From positions 2,400,001 through 2,464,000 of the forward strand of contig NZ_CP096972.1 of NCBI RefSeq assembly GCF_024758725.1: a stretch of 64,000 nucleotides of DNA, in the 5' to 3' direction. The notes beneath the pieces are model-generated. The model did not search any database. It saw only the letters and a program-made list of their open reading frames with translations, and was not told the DNA's origin. The DNA comes from Sphingomonas sp. SUN039. GTDB taxonomy: Bacteria; Pseudomonadota; Alphaproteobacteria; Sphingomonadales; Sphingomonadaceae. This document shows positions 16,387 to 26,140 of this stretch, piece by piece. Each line of letters begins with the position of its first letter. Within the stretch, counting starts at the first letter, position 1. Position numbers and translations under genes: made by a program.

Positions 16387-16956
16387 CTAGTTCAAGCCGC
16401 CCGTCTCCACCTCAACCCCCGCGAGCGTCGCGGCCGCAATCGGCTGACCGAACGGCACGATCCGCATCTCGCGATATTCATCGCCCGACGGCCCCCAGTT
16501 CTGATGGATCGTGCCCTGCTCGACATCGACAACCCAATATTCAGGAACGCCTGCGCGCGCATAGAGCGACCGTTTGCGCCCGAGATCGATGGCCAGCGTC
16601 GTGTCAGACACTTCGACGACCAGCGCGAGTTGGTCGAGTGGCACGGGGTCGTTGCCCGTGTACGACGTCACAGAAATATCGGGCTCTGGCATCGTGTTGT
16701 CAGACAGCTGCACCGACACCTCCGACAGGACTTCAAAGAGGCTACCAGCCTTGGCCAGCGCTGCGCTGAGCCGAATTGTGAGGCGGGTCTTGATGCGCGC
16801 ATGGCCGCTGTACTGCGCGTTCATTGCGTAGACGTCCCCCTCAATCAATTCGGTCTTGCCATGTGCGTCGAATGCACCCGCGCGCGCGATAAGGAGATAG
16901 TCCTCGACGCGGAGGCCCAGCTTTTCAGGCGTGCGAAGAGTGGTGACCGCGTTCAT
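16387..16956 (-). CDS. Uma2-family (DUF820) PD-(D/E)xK nuclease-like protein
   Basis: A 189-residue protein. The family pattern is complete: KTELIEGDVYAM in the N-terminal part, PEPDISVTS (about 104-112) with the catalytic Asp, ALVVEVSDTTLAIDLGRKRSLYA giving the Glu and Lys of the PD-(D/E)xK fold, and AGVPEYWVVDV. The Uma2 family is abundant in cyanobacteria and patchy in proteobacteria; its cellular role is unknown. The ATG at 16956 begins the conserved part; the open frame continues upstream to 17073 without support. It lies 7 bases upstream of the RHH gene on the same strand, so the two are probably co-transcribed. Confidence 0.85.
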   Translation of the reverse strand: MNAVTTLRTPEKLGLRVEDYLLIARAGAFDAHGKTELIEGDVYAMNAQYSGHARIKTRLTIRLSAALAKAGSLFEVLSEVSVQLSDNTMPEPDISVTSYTGNDPVPLDQLALVVEVSDTTLAIDLGRKRSLYARAGVPEYWVVDVEQGTIHQNWGPSGDEYREMRIVPFGQPIAAATLAGVEVETGGLN

Positions 16957-17038
16957 GGCTCGTGATGTTAGGGGAGATTGGGATAGGGAGGAAGGGGGTA
17001 AGAATAAGGGGATGTTCACCGCAGCCACGGCATCTCCT

Positions 17039-17365
17039 CTAACCAGTCCAATGCTTTGGCACGTATCGATCACCGTCGCCGCTCATTCCAGTCACTCGAA
17101 GAACATCAGCATAGCTAACGTAATATGTAGCTTGCGGCTGAGTTGCAGTTCGAACGACGTCAGCGACGACTGCTTCAAGCAAGCGCCCCCCGATGGCGTA
17201 AATGGTAAGCGGTTCCGTTGCAGCATTGCCGAGCGCCTTAGCGATAGTAAGGAGTGCAAGATCATCAATGACGACGCTTATCGGAGCTCTATCTACAGCC
17301 GCATCAAAACGAACGACCTTATCATGTCGATCATATTCTCCCGGAGAGGAGATTTTCACTTTCAT
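17039..17365 (-). CDS. DUF1488-like small protein
   Basis: A 108-residue protein. The pattern YDRHDKVVRFDAAVDRAPIS, then a helix, then YYVSYADV resembles DUF1488 proteins, which have unknown function. The ATG at 17365 gives the family-like N-terminus; a further in-frame start at 17407 would add 14 residues. The ribosome-binding site is weak and the base composition is lower in GC than the surroundings, so this may be acquired DNA. No membrane segment or signal peptide is seen. Confidence is moderate because the match rests on overall layout, not on a hallmark motif. Confidence 0.5.
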   Translation of the reverse strand: MKVKISSPGEYDRHDKVVRFDAAVDRAPISVVIDDLALLTIAKALGNAATEPLTIYAIGGRLLEAVVADVVRTATQPQATYYVSYADVLRVTGMSGDGDRYVPKHWTG

Positions 17366-17478
17366 TTGAGCACCACCCAAGAAGTCGATTCGACTAACCC
17401 GATACAAAAATCGCTAGATTGCCTATGTCTTCAACTGCGCCGGTCAAAGCGGTCGGCAAAGCCGCCGCTGTCGTCGGT

Positions 17479-17568
17479 CGGGGCTGCTGGCCCCGCCGGC
17501 CGTGCCGGTGGCTGCCAGCGACGCTCCGCTCGCTGGCACCGGGGCGGACGTGGCCGCCCCTGCCACCG
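17479..17568 (-). terminator. Cluster of hairpins just downstream of phbB
   Basis: Three strong stems follow the phbB stop. An outer stem CGGTGGC (17506-17512) / GCCACCG (17562-17568) encloses an 8-bp hairpin GCCAGCGA/TCGCTGGC (17514-17537) and a 7-bp hairpin GGGGCGG/CCGCCCC (17541-17560). A separate hairpin CGGGGC/GCCCCG spans 17479-17495. No T-run follows, so it may be a Rho-assisted stop, an mRNA-stabilising fold or a repeat remnant. Confidence 0.5.
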
Positions 17569-18291
17569 TCAGTACATATGCTGCCCGCCATTCAGGCTCA
17601 GCGTCGACCCCGTCACGAACCCGCCGTCTTCGCTCACCAGAAACGCGACTCCGCGCGCGATTTCGTGCGCCTGGCCCAGCCGCCCGACCGGGATTTTCGC
17701 GACGATCTTGGCCAGCACTTCAGCCGGGACGGCCGCGACCATGTCGGTGTCGATATAGCCCGGCGCGATCGCGTTCACCGTCACGCCTTTTTTCGCGCCC
17801 TCCTGCGCCAGCGCTTTCGTGAAGCCGTGGATGCCCGATTTGGCAGCGGCGTAGTTGACCTGACCATATTGCCCCGCCTGTCCGTTGATCGACCCGATGT
17901 TGACCACCCGGCCCCATCCTCGCGCGGTCATGCCGCCGAAGGTTGCCTTGGCCATGTTGAAACAGCCGCCCAGATTGACGCGCATCACGTCGTTCCAGTC
18001 GTCGAAGCTCATCCGCGCGAGCACGCCGTCGCGGGTGATCCCGGCGTTGTTGACGACGATATCGACGGGGCCAAGTTCGGCCTCAACCGCCGCACAGCCG
18101 TCGAGGCAGGCCTGATGATCGCCAACGTCCCATTTGAACACGCGGATGCCGGTCGCATCCTCGAACGCCTTGGCCTTTTCGTCGTTGCCCGCGTAATTCG
18201 CGGCCACGGTGATGCCCATGTCCTTGAGCGTGAGGCTGATCGCCTCGCCGATCCCGCGCGTGCCGCCGGTTACGATTGCAACTCTGCCCAT
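17569..18291 (-). CDS. phbB: Acetoacetyl-CoA reductase (SDR family)
   Basis: A 240-residue short-chain dehydrogenase that would reduce acetoacetyl-CoA to (R)-3-hydroxybutyryl-CoA for polyhydroxybutyrate synthesis. Visible features are the cofactor motif TGGTRGIG near the N-terminus, NNAG, and the catalytic Ser-Tyr-Lys in NIGSINGQAGQYGQVNYAAA followed by K. GQYGQVNYAAAKSG is characteristic of PhbB rather than FabG. The ATG at 18291 is preferred because an AGGAGG site lies 6 bases upstream; an ATG two codons earlier (18297) touches that site. Last gene of a run iorB-like, hemH, phbB; 28 bases separate it from hemH. No thiolase or PHB synthase gene lies nearby. Confidence 0.93.
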   Translation of the reverse strand: MGRVAIVTGGTRGIGEAISLTLKDMGITVAANYAGNDEKAKAFEDATGIRVFKWDVGDHQACLDGCAAVEAELGPVDIVVNNAGITRDGVLARMSFDDWNDVMRVNLGGCFNMAKATFGGMTARGWGRVVNIGSINGQAGQYGQVNYAAAKSGIHGFTKALAQEGAKKGVTVNAIAPGYIDTDMVAAVPAEVLAKIVAKIPVGRLGQAHEIARGVAFLVSEDGGFVTGSTLSLNGGQHMY

Positions 18292-18319
18292 GGTCATCCT
18301 CCTGTTGTTTTAGGGGAGC

Positions 18320-19330
18320 CTAACTGTGGGGCAGCCACCCTTCAAGTTCACGCCCAATGATTAAATGCATAAGTTCCATGCTTTCCGTAGAGGCATTGAG
18401 GCATTCGAGCGCCGCGAAATCGCTGCCGCCCGCCTCGACGAACGTCTCGCGGCCACGAATCGCAATCTCCTCAAGCGTTTCGAGATTGTCGGCGGCGAAT
18501 CCCGGCGTCACCACCGCGACCGATTTCACCCCTTCGCGTCCCAAGCGCGCCAGCGTCTCCTCGGTCGACGGTTCGAGCCATTTGGCGCGGCCGAGCTTGC
18601 TCTGGAAGCTGACGACGAGGTCGCGCCTTAACGCGTTGCCAAGCAGCCGTGCCGTTTTCTGGCACTGGCAGTGATAGGGATCGCCGTCCTCGAGCGTCGA
18701 CACCGGCATCGAATGGAAGCTGGCAACGATCGTGTCGGGCACGAACGACAGCGCCGCAATCTGCCGCTCGACCGACACCTTCAGCGCCTCGATATAGGCA
18801 GGATCGTCATGCCATGGCGGCAGGGTACGGAGCGCGGGCTGCCAGCGCATCTGCTTCAGCACGTCGAACACGCGGTCGTTGACCGTCGCAGTCGTCGCCC
18901 CCGAATATTGCGGATAGAGCGGCGCAATCAGGATGCGCTGGCAGCCGGCATCCTTCAGCGCCTTCACCCGGTCGGCAATCGCGGGCTTCCCGTACCGCAT
19001 CGCCCAGTCGACGATCACCGTGTCGCCGAACGACAGGCCACGCGCCTGTTCGGCCGTGATCGCGGCCAGCGGCGACCCTGCCTCGGTCCAGATCTGGCGA
19101 TAGGCATGCGCGGTGGTCGCGGGCCGCGTGTTGAGCACGAACCCCCGCAAGATGATCTGCCACAACAGCGGCGGCAGTTCGACAACGCGGCGGTCGGACA
19201 AAAATTCGCGCAGGTACGCCTTCACCGCGTCGCGCGTCGGTGCCTCGGGCGAGCCGAGGTTGACGAGCAGCACGCCGATTTTGGGCGGCGGAATAATCGG
19301 GTGGTCGCCGGGAAGCTGGGCAGCGCGCAT
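18320..19330 (-). CDS. hemH: Ferrochelatase
   Basis: A 336-residue enzyme inserting Fe(II) into protoporphyrin IX, the last step of heme synthesis. KIGVLLVNLGSPEAP opens the fold. The catalytic His is in VASFHSMP (about residue 207) and the conserved acidic helix is PGFAADNLETLEEI with its Glu residues. A CQCQ stretch lies at about 223-226. The ATG at 19330 overlaps the stop of the molybdopterin subunit gene (ATGA), so translation is coupled. Longer readings extend into that gene out of frame and are shadows. Peripheral membrane or cytosolic location is expected. Confidence 0.95.
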   Translation of the reverse strand: MRAAQLPGDHPIIPPPKIGVLLVNLGSPEAPTRDAVKAYLREFLSDRRVVELPPLLWQIILRGFVLNTRPATTAHAYRQIWTEAGSPLAAITAEQARGLSFGDTVIVDWAMRYGKPAIADRVKALKDAGCQRILIAPLYPQYSGATTATVNDRVFDVLKQMRWQPALRTLPPWHDDPAYIEALKVSVERQIAALSFVPDTIVASFHSMPVSTLEDGDPYHCQCQKTARLLGNALRRDLVVSFQSKLGRAKWLEPSTEETLARLGREGVKSVAVVTPGFAADNLETLEEIAIRGRETFVEAGGSDFAALECLNASTESMELMHLIIGRELEGWLPHS

Positions 19331-21543
19331 CAGGCGTCCTGAATGAGGGGAAGCTGGCGGTAGCGCATGCCCGTCGCCGCGAACAGGGCATTGGCAATGG
19401 CGGGCGCGACCGGCGGCACCGCGAGTTCGCCCGCACCGCCGGGATCGGCGCGGCTGACGATCAGCTCGATCTCGATCTTCGGGCAATCCGCCATTCGCGG
19501 CAGGCGCAAGTCGCCAAAGCGCTCGGGTCCGGCAAGGCCGCGATGGACCGAGACCGCCGCACTCGTCGCCGCCGACATGCCGAACACCAGCCCGCCGATG
19601 ATCTGCGCGCGCACAATGCCCGGGTGAATGACGCGCCCGACATCGGCAACCGCAAACAGCCGGTCGACCTGCACCCGCCCGCCGTCGCCGATCCGCGCTT
19701 CGGCCAGCACCGCGATATGGCTGCCCGTCATCGAACATACGGCCAGCCCCTGGTTCGAACCTTGCGCGCCGCCCTGCCAGCCGCCGGTCTCGGCAACTTT
19801 GGTCAGGCATTGGGCCAGTCGCGGGTTCTGGCCGAGCATCGCCATCCGCACCGAGAACGGGTCGTTGCCGGTCATGTGCGCGACCTCGTCGACGAAGCTT
19901 TCGGTGACAAAAGCGTTGGCGCCAAAAGCCCGCCCGCGCCAGTCGCCGACCGGGATTCCGAGCGCCGCCGGATGGTGATCGAGCGCATGGATCGGGATGT
20001 CATACGGCGTTGCCGCGCCCATGATCGCCGCCGGTTCGGCAACACCGGCGCTCGCTGCCATTGCCGCTGCCCCCGTCTTGCCCCCGAAAATCCGCGCATC
20101 GAGTTCGTGAAGTGCGGCGGGAGTCGCGACCTGTGCGAACAAGGCACCGATCCGTCCCTCGGCGGTCGTGCGTGCCGCGACCTTGACGACGGTGGCGGGG
20201 CGGAACGTGTCGCGACGCATTTCCTCGCCGCGCGAGCGCATGAGCTGGACGGGGCGTTTCAGCCGGTCGGCAAGCGTCGCGGCATGGCCGACCAGATCGG
20301 TCTCGTACCGCGCGCCAAAGGCCCCGCCGACCATCATCGGGTGGACGACGATCCGGGCCGCATCGATGCCGAGCACGCGTGCGGCGGCCGCGGCGGCCAA
20401 CCCCGGCACCTGCGTCCCGGTCCAGACCTGCACCCCGTTGCCGTCGATCTGCACGGTCACCGACGCCGTCTCGACGGCGGCATGCGGCGCAAGGCCGACG
20501 CGATAGCTCTGGGTCAGGACATCGGCCCCGGCGAACGCGCCGCCGATATCGCCAACCGCCGACAGCCGCTCGCCCCGGTCGAACGCGGCGTCCAGCGCGC
20601 GCGCGATGCTGCGGTCGTTGGCGGGCGTCCCTGCAACCACAAACGTCGGTTTTGCCGCGCGCAGCCCTTCGTTCGCTGCCCACCAGTTGGTGGCGGCGAC
20701 CGCGACCCAGCGCTCGGTTTCGACTACATCGGTGACGCCGGTCACCTTCTCCGCCGCCGCCCGGTCGATCGATTTCAGCCGGGTGTCGCCTACCGGCCCT
20801 TCGGCAATCGCGGCATAGACCATGTCGGGCAGGCGGATATCGGCGGCGAAATTGGCACTGCCGTCGACCTTCGACGGCAGGTCGAGACGCGGCACTTCGG
20901 TCGCGACCAGCCGGTTCGCGCTGCCCGTCCGCCATGCGACGTCGCCGGGCAGCTTAAGTCTAGCCGCCTCGGCAGCGACTTCGCCGAACCGCATCCGCTC
21001 GTCGCCGCGCCAGACGAAGCCGCCGTGCGTGTCGCATGCCCGCCAGTCGGCGTCCCAGCGTTCCGCTGCCGCCGAGCAGAGCAGCGCCCGCGCCGCCGCG
21101 CCCGCATCGCGCAGCACGCCTTCGAACCCGCGCACCGACGTCGATCCGCCGGTAGCCATCACGTCGTTACGCCGGTCGACCAGCCGCGCCGGCGCACTGC
21201 GTCCCAATCCTTCGTCCCATTCGCGCATTAACAGCGCACTGGCATAAAGCGGCCCCGCGTGTGCCGCCTCGACCGCGACCGTGCGCCAGTCTGCGCCGAG
21301 TTCATCGGCGATAATCTGGGCATGAGTTGTAAAGACACCGTGGCCGAGTTCGACCTGCGGCACGACGATGGCGACATGGCCGTCTTCGCCGATCTTCACG
21401 AAGCCGCCGAGCACATGTTCGCCGGGCGCGGTATTCAGGCCGGGCGCATAGGCACGCGGCCACAGGGCAAAGCCGACAACCAGGCCCAACCCAGCACCGC
21501 CGCCGACAAGCAAGTTACGGCGGGAGATTTTAGGCGCGGGCAT
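19330..21543 (-). CDS. Isoquinoline 1-oxidoreductase-type molybdopterin subunit
   Basis: A 737-residue large subunit of the xanthine oxidase family, in the IorB/aldehyde-oxidoreductase branch. The N-terminus has a twin-arginine-like signal (SRRNLLVGGGAG, residues 8-19), so the protein is probably exported folded. GGAFGARYETD and GRAFGANAFVTES mark the cofactor domain, and GGAGELAVPPVAPAIANA near the C-terminus contains the catalytic Glu motif. Such enzymes normally pair with a small [2Fe-2S] subunit (IorA) encoded next door, and none is present here, so the partner must lie elsewhere or the enzyme is unusual. Its stop overlaps the hemH start. Substrate unknown (N-heterocycle or aldehyde). Confidence 0.9.
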   Translation of the reverse strand: MPAPKISRRNLLVGGGAGLGLVVGFALWPRAYAPGLNTAPGEHVLGGFVKIGEDGHVAIVVPQVELGHGVFTTHAQIIADELGADWRTVAVEAAHAGPLYASALLMREWDEGLGRSAPARLVDRRNDVMATGGSTSVRGFEGVLRDAGAAARALLCSAAAERWDADWRACDTHGGFVWRGDERMRFGEVAAEAARLKLPGDVAWRTGSANRLVATEVPRLDLPSKVDGSANFAADIRLPDMVYAAIAEGPVGDTRLKSIDRAAAEKVTGVTDVVETERWVAVAATNWWAANEGLRAAKPTFVVAGTPANDRSIARALDAAFDRGERLSAVGDIGGAFAGADVLTQSYRVGLAPHAAVETASVTVQIDGNGVQVWTGTQVPGLAAAAAARVLGIDAARIVVHPMMVGGAFGARYETDLVGHAATLADRLKRPVQLMRSRGEEMRRDTFRPATVVKVAARTTAEGRIGALFAQVATPAALHELDARIFGGKTGAAAMAASAGVAEPAAIMGAATPYDIPIHALDHHPAALGIPVGDWRGRAFGANAFVTESFVDEVAHMTGNDPFSVRMAMLGQNPRLAQCLTKVAETGGWQGGAQGSNQGLAVCSMTGSHIAVLAEARIGDGGRVQVDRLFAVADVGRVIHPGIVRAQIIGGLVFGMSAATSAAVSVHRGLAGPERFGDLRLPRMADCPKIEIELIVSRADPGGAGELAVPPVAPAIANALFAATGMRYRQLPLIQDA

Positions 21544-21590
21544 GGAGGGGCGTTACGGGCGGGGAGCGCCGCTGCCAATCCCCTTGAGAA

Positions 21591-23312
21591 TCAGGCCGTC
21601 TGTTTCGCCTCGGCTTCGTGCACCGCACGGTATTTCGCGCGCAGCCCGACCTTGTCGATCTTTTCGGTGCCGAGTTTGGGCAGGGGGTCGGCCTCGAACC
21701 ACAGCCGCGCGGGCACTTTGAACGCCGCCAGCTGTTCGCCGAGGAAGAACAGCAGCGCTTCTTCGCTCAGATGCTCGCCGGGATGGACGTGCACGATGGC
21801 CCCGACAATTTCACCGAGCCGTTCGTCGGGCAGGCCGAACACGCACGCCTCGGCAATGGCGGGGTGCGCGTAGATCGCCGCCTCGACTTCCTGGCAGCTG
21901 ATATTCTCGCCGCCGCGGATGATGATGTCCTTCTTGCGGTCGACGATGAAGAGATAGCCGTCGGGATCGAGATAACCGATGTCGCCGGTGCGGAAATAGC
22001 CGTCGGCGGTCATGCACGCTGCCGTTGCAGTGGGGTTGTTCCAATAGCCGCTGAAATTGGCGACCGAGCGGATGCTGATTTCCCCGCGTTCGCCCTGCGC
22101 TTGCGGCTTGCCGTCATCATCAAGGATCGCGACATCGACCAGCGGCTTCGACGCGCGACCGGTGCTGTTGGGCTTGTCGAGATAATTGCTCGAGAACGAG
22201 CCGCAGCCGACGGCATTAGTCTCGGTCAAGCCATAGCCGAGCGCAGGCGGGGCCGGCATTTCGTCGTTCAACCGCCGGACGTGCTCGGGCGGACGCGGCG
22301 CGCCACCCGCCGCGAACGACTGTACGGTCGAGAGGTCGTAATTGCCGCGTTCGGGGTGGTTGAGAATTTCCCAGCTCATCAGCGGCACACCGGTGAAGTT
22401 GGTGACCTTTTCGCCCTCGATCAGCTTCATTGCCTCGAGCGCGTTCCATTTGGCCATCATCACCATCTTGCGCCCGATGGCGAAGCTGACGAGCAGCATG
22501 GGGATTTCACCTGTCACGTGGAACAGTGGCACCGTCATCAACACGGCGTGTTGCGGACGCGGTTCCTTGATCGTCCCGTCCTCGGTGCCGATCTGGAGCA
22601 TCATCAGCGCCATCGCGATGTAATTGAACGTACCCTGCACCACCGCGCGGTGCGTCGAATAGGCGCCCTTCGATTGGCCGGTGGACCCGGAGGTGAACAG
22701 GATCGTGGCCAGATCGTCGGGGCCGACGTCAGGGAGCCCCGCGTCCGCGCCGCCGCGTGCCAGCACCGGTTCCATTGCCTCGCCCAAGGGCAGCGCGACA
22801 TCGACGAGCACGATCTCGAACCCGGTTTCACGTCCGCATTCGGCGACCCGCTTGGCACGCGGCGGATCCGCGAAGACGAGTTTGGCATCGACCGCCGCGA
22901 TCCCGTCGCACAGCTCGCCGCCCTGCCACCAGCCATTGAGCAAGGTCGCAACGCCGCCTGCCATCAATATGCCCATGTAGAGCACGACCCAAGACGGCGC
23001 ATTCCGCATCGCGATGCCGATACGGTCTCCCTTTTTCACGCCGTATCCGCCGACCAAGGCGTGCGCGACCTTGACTGCTTCGGCGTGGACTGTGGCAAAG
23101 CTCAGCCGCTCGTCGCCGTCGACCAGAAAATCCGCATCGCCGTGCTGGGCGCAGAAATGCGCGAAATAGCCGATGAGCGTCGGCGGCGCGGCGGCGATGA
23201 CCGGCACATCGACCCCGCAGGGAAGCGTGAAGCTGCCGAGCGGCAACGGGCCGCCTTCGACCGAAAGCGCGCCGATGGCGCGGTCGATCCGCAGGTCGAG
23301 TTCGGACGGCAT
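21591..23312 (-). CDS. AMP-forming acyl-CoA ligase (class I adenylate-forming)
   Basis: A 573-residue ligase. The P-loop is [15 protein letters not shown] (about 205-219), motif YGLTETNA (about 345-352) forms the adenylate pocket, and [20 protein letters not shown] followed by [13 protein letters not shown] gives the hinge. The catalytic Lys lies in [11 protein letters not shown]. It activates a carboxylic acid to its CoA ester; chain length cannot be read. The ATG at 23312 has a GGAGAGGGAA ribosome-binding site; the open frame to 24239 is antisense to lgt. It lies 47 bases upstream of the molybdopterin gene and may head that operon, and is divergent from lgt across 69 bases. Confidence 0.93.
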   Translation of the reverse strand: MPSELDLRIDRAIGALSVEGGPLPLGSFTLPCGVDVPVIAAAPPTLIGYFAHFCAQHGDADFLVDGDERLSFATVHAEAVKVAHALVGGYGVKKGDRIGIAMRNAPSWVVLYMGILMAGGVATLLNGWWQGGELCDGIAAVDAKLVFADPPRAKRVAECGRETGFEIVLVDVALPLGEAMEPVLARGGADAGLPDVGPDDLATILFTSGSTGQSKGAYSTHRAVVQGTFNYIAMALMMLQIGTEDGTIKEPRPQHAVLMTVPLFHVTGEIPMLLVSFAIGRKMVMMAKWNALEAMKLIEGEKVTNFTGVPLMSWEILNHPERGNYDLSTVQSFAAGGAPRPPEHVRRLNDEMPAPPALGYGLTETNAVGCGSFSSNYLDKPNSTGRASKPLVDVAILDDDGKPQAQGERGEISIRSVANFSGYWNNPTATAACMTADGYFRTGDIGYLDPDGYLFIVDRKKDIIIRGGENISCQEVEAAIYAHPAIAEACVFGLPDERLGEIVGAIVHVHPGEHLSEEALLFFLGEQLAAFKVPARLWFEADPLPKLGTEKIDKVGLRAKYRAVHEAEAKQTA

Positions 23313-23381
23313 GTGATTCCCTCTCCGCTTGGTCTTCGCCAATGCCGCTTGTATGGGGGCGAAAACCGGAAGGGAAAAGCC

Positions 23382-24278
23382 TTGCTGCACGAATTTGCAT
23401 TGAGTGTTGTTGCAAGTGCGGGTGCCGTAGCGTCGGCAGCCTCGGCGGGCGCGATCCGCTTTACCGATCTCGGCCTCGATCCGGTGGTATTCCGCATCGG
23501 CTGGTTCGCGCTGCGCTGGTACAGCCTGGCCTATATCGCCGGAATCGTGCTGGGCTGGTGGTATCTGTCGAAGTTGCTCAAACAGCCGGGCGCACCGATG
23601 GCGCAGCGCCACGCCGACGATTTCGTCTTTTATGCGACGCTCGGCATCATCCTCGGCGGGCGGCTGGGCTATGTCTTGTTCTACAAGCCCGAAATGCTTG
23701 GCACGCCGACCGATATCATCAAGCTGTGGGAGGGCGGTATGTCGTTCCACGGCGGGCTGATCGGGCTGGTGGCGGCGATCCTGTATTTTGCCTGGAAGAA
23801 CAAGCTGCCGCTGCTGCGTGTGCTCGATTATGTCGGCTGTGCGACGCCCTTCGGCGAGTTCTTCGTACGCCTCGCCAATTTCGTGAACGGCGAGCTGTGG
23901 GGCCGTCCGACCGACCTGCCGTGGGGCATCGTCTTTCCGGGCGGCGGAGATGTCGCGCGACACCCCAGCCAACTTTACGAAGCGGGTCTGGAGGGGCTTG
24001 GTCTGGGGCTGCTGCTGTGGTGGCTCTTCTGGAAGACCGATGCGCGTTACTATCCGGGGCGGCTGGCCGGGGCGGGGCTGACCTTTTACGCGCTGGTCCG
24101 CTTCGGGCTGGAGCGGGTACGCGCGCCCGATGCGGGCCTCGAGCATCTGTCGTGGGGGCTGACGATGGGGCAGACCCTGTCGTTGCCGGTGCTGCTGGTC
24201 GGGCTGTGGTTGCTGACGACGTCGAAGGGGCGGCGTCACCGGATAGAGCCGATTGCCGGAAACGCGAGCGTCGCGTGA
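23382..24278 (+). CDS. lgt: Prolipoprotein diacylglyceryl transferase
   Basis: A 298-residue inner-membrane enzyme that transfers diacylglyceryl from phosphatidylglycerol to the lipobox Cys of prolipoproteins. Seven or so hydrophobic helices are visible. Signature pieces are [20 protein letters not shown]-like [19 protein letters not shown] with the essential His, and [20 protein letters not shown]. The start is taken as the TTG at 23382, since GGAAGGGA lies just upstream and no ATG exists in frame before the first helix. The stop overlaps the GTG of midA. Together lgt-midA-pgeF are three overlapping genes likely translated as one coupled unit. Confidence 0.94.
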   Translation: MLHEFALSVVASAGAVASAASAGAIRFTDLGLDPVVFRIGWFALRWYSLAYIAGIVLGWWYLSKLLKQPGAPMAQRHADDFVFYATLGIILGGRLGYVLFYKPEMLGTPTDIIKLWEGGMSFHGGLIGLVAAILYFAWKNKLPLLRVLDYVGCATPFGEFFVRLANFVNGELWGRPTDLPWGIVFPGGGDVARHPSQLYEAGLEGLGLGLLLWWLFWKTDARYYPGRLAGAGLTFYALVRFGLERVRAPDAGLEHLSWGLTMGQTLSLPVLLVGLWLLTTSKGRRHRIEPIAGNASVA

Positions 24279-25339
24279 TCGAGGCCGAGGCGGCAGGCGA
24301 AGGGAGGCTGGCCGACCGGCTTGCCCGCGCCATCACGCTGGCGGGGCCGATCCCGGTGTCGCGGTTCATGGCGGCGGCCAACGCTGAATATTACGCGAAG
24401 GCCCGCGCCATCGGCGCGGCAGGCGATTTCATCACGGCACCCGAAATCAGCCAGATGTTCGGCGAAATGATCGGCGCGTGGATCGCCGATCTTTGGGGCC
24501 GCGCGGGGCGACCGGCGGTCCATTATGTGGAGCTGGGGCCAGGACGCGGGACGCTCGCGGCGGACGCCCTGCGAACGATGGCAAAAGCGAGCCTGACGCC
24601 GACCGTGCATTTCGTCGAGACCTCTCCGCGGCTGCGCGCCGAACAGGCAGCCCGGGTGCCGGGGGCGATCTGGCACGACGATGTGTCGACGCTGCCTGAC
24701 GACGCGCCGCTAGTCGTTGTCGCCAACGAGTTTTTCGATGCACTGCCCATCGAACAGATCGTGCGCGGCCAAGGGGGCTGGCACCGGCGGCTGGTCGCGT
24801 GTCAGGACACGCTGTTCCTGCCGATCGCAGGGCCGGTCATGCCCGAGGCCATCGTTCCCGAACATCTGCGCGATGCGCCCGTCGGCAGTCTGATCGAATC
24901 GTCGCCCGCGAGCGTCGGCGTGGTCCGCGAGCTGGCGGCGCGACTGGCCCGACAGGGCGGCGCGGCACTGATCGTCGATTACGGCTATGACGGGCCAGCG
25001 CTAGGCGAAACATTGCAGGCGGTGCGGGGGCATGGGTTCGCCAATCCGTTCGACGCGCCGGGCGAGGTCGATCTGAGCGCGCATGTCGATTTCGCGGTGC
25101 TGGGAGCGGCGGGGCAGGTTGCCGGGGCGACGGTACATGGTCCGGTGCCCCAACGCGATTTCCTTGGGCAGCTCGGCATCGCAACACGCGCGGCGGCGCT
25201 GGCCAAGGCATCGCCGCCCCGCGCCGACGAAATCGGCTCGGCCCACGCGCGACTGACCGGCGCGGACGCCATGGGCACGCTGTTCCGGGCGATGGCGCTT
25301 ACCGGCAGCGGATGGCCGCAACCGGCGGGGTTTGCGTGA
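24275..25339 (+). CDS. MidA/NDUFAF7-family SAM-dependent methyltransferase
   Basis: A 354-residue methyltransferase of the COG1565 family. Its mitochondrial homologue (NDUFAF7/MidA) methylates an Arg of a complex I subunit during assembly. Family signatures are [20 protein letters not shown] (about 50-69), motif [29 protein letters not shown] and [10 protein letters not shown]. The GTG at 24275 overlaps the lgt stop (GTGA). The following pgeF gene starts the same way at the other end. A role in respiratory complex I assembly is inferred from the family. Confidence 0.9.
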   Translation: MIEAEAAGEGRLADRLARAITLAGPIPVSRFMAAANAEYYAKARAIGAAGDFITAPEISQMFGEMIGAWIADLWGRAGRPAVHYVELGPGRGTLAADALRTMAKASLTPTVHFVETSPRLRAEQAARVPGAIWHDDVSTLPDDAPLVVVANEFFDALPIEQIVRGQGGWHRRLVACQDTLFLPIAGPVMPEAIVPEHLRDAPVGSLIESSPASVGVVRELAARLARQGGAALIVDYGYDGPALGETLQAVRGHGFANPFDAPGEVDLSAHVDFAVLGAAGQVAGATVHGPVPQRDFLGQLGIATRAAALAKASPPRADEIGSAHARLTGADAMGTLFRAMALTGSGWPQPAGFA

Positions 25340-26097
25340 GCATCGATGTTGTCGCTTCACCGCTGTTGGATGGGGTTCGCCACGGCTTCCTCGGACGGCA
25401 GGGCGGCGTTTCGACCGGTCTTGTCGCGGGCCTCAACGTGGGGCTGGGCAGTGCCGACGATCCACTTGCGGTGGCGGAGAACCGCCGCCGTGCGCTGGCC
25501 GCCGTCGCGCCCGATGCGGCGCTGGTCACGGTGTTTCAGGTCCACGGGATCGAGGTTGTCACGCCAGATACCGCTTGGCCCGACGACGCCCGCCCGCCTG
25601 CAGATGCGTTGGTCACCGACCGCCCCGGCCTCGCGCTCGGCATCCTGACCGCCGATTGCGCGCCTGTGCTGTTCGCCGATGTCGACGCGGGCGTGATCGG
25701 TGCGGCGCACGCCGGGTGGAAGGGGGCGATCGGCGGCGTTACCGACGCAACGATTACCGCGATGGAAGGGCTGGGCGCGCGGCGCGACCGCATCAGCGCA
25801 GTCGTCGGCCCGTGCATCGCGCAGGCGAGCTACGAGATCGATGAAGGCTTTCGCGCGCGCTTTGTTGCAGTCGATATCGACAACGAACGCTTCTTTGTGG
25901 CGGGTCGCCCCGGCCATATGCAATTCGACCTGCCCGGCTATGTCGCGCAACGGCTGAGCGCCGCCGGTGTCGGCCGCGTCGAGGTACTCGGACTCGACAC
26001 GCTGGAACTCGACAGCCGCTTCTACAGTTTTCGACGCGCGACATTGGCCGGTGAACCGGACTATGGTCGGCAAATATCGCTGATCGCGCTCCGGTAG
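25336..26097 (+). CDS. pgeF: Peptidoglycan editing factor / multicopper purine nucleoside phosphorylase-like
   Basis: A 253-residue YfiH/PgeF protein. The metal and active-site residues are all visible: FQVHG (His about 71), TADCAPVLF with its Cys, and GAAHAGWKGAIGG with the second His. VVGPCIAQASYEI completes the family fold. Homologues hydrolyse misincorporated peptidoglycan precursors in E. coli, and related enzymes act on purine nucleosides. The GTG start at 25336 overlaps the midA stop (GTGA), making a coupled trio with lgt. Cytoplasmic. Confidence 0.92.
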   Translation: MSIDVVASPLLDGVRHGFLGRQGGVSTGLVAGLNVGLGSADDPLAVAENRRRALAAVAPDAALVTVFQVHGIEVVTPDTAWPDDARPPADALVTDRPGLALGILTADCAPVLFADVDAGVIGAAHAGWKGAIGGVTDATITAMEGLGARRDRISAVVGPCIAQASYEIDEGFRARFVAVDIDNERFFVAGRPGHMQFDLPGYVAQRLSAAGVGRVEVLGLDTLELDSRFYSFRRATLAGEPDYGRQISLIALR

Positions 26098-26140
26098 AGT
26101 CTGCTCGGACTCTGGGCGCGCTCGGCACCGGAGAGAAACC

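Noticed and set aside
16125-16956. RHH-Uma2 pair as a toxin-antitoxin system
   Set aside because: The RHH protein belongs to a stand-alone family, and Uma2 is not a known toxin; adjacency alone is not enough.
19543-21231. Long plus-strand open frame opposite the molybdopterin subunit gene
   Set aside because: High-GC antisense shadow: Arg/Asp/His-rich composition, no motif, and the minus strand encodes a full conserved enzyme.
23342-23352. TGCCGCTT match to the tRNA-Thr 3' end as a possible second attachment site
   Set aside because: Only 8 bases match and the similarity does not continue; expected by chance.
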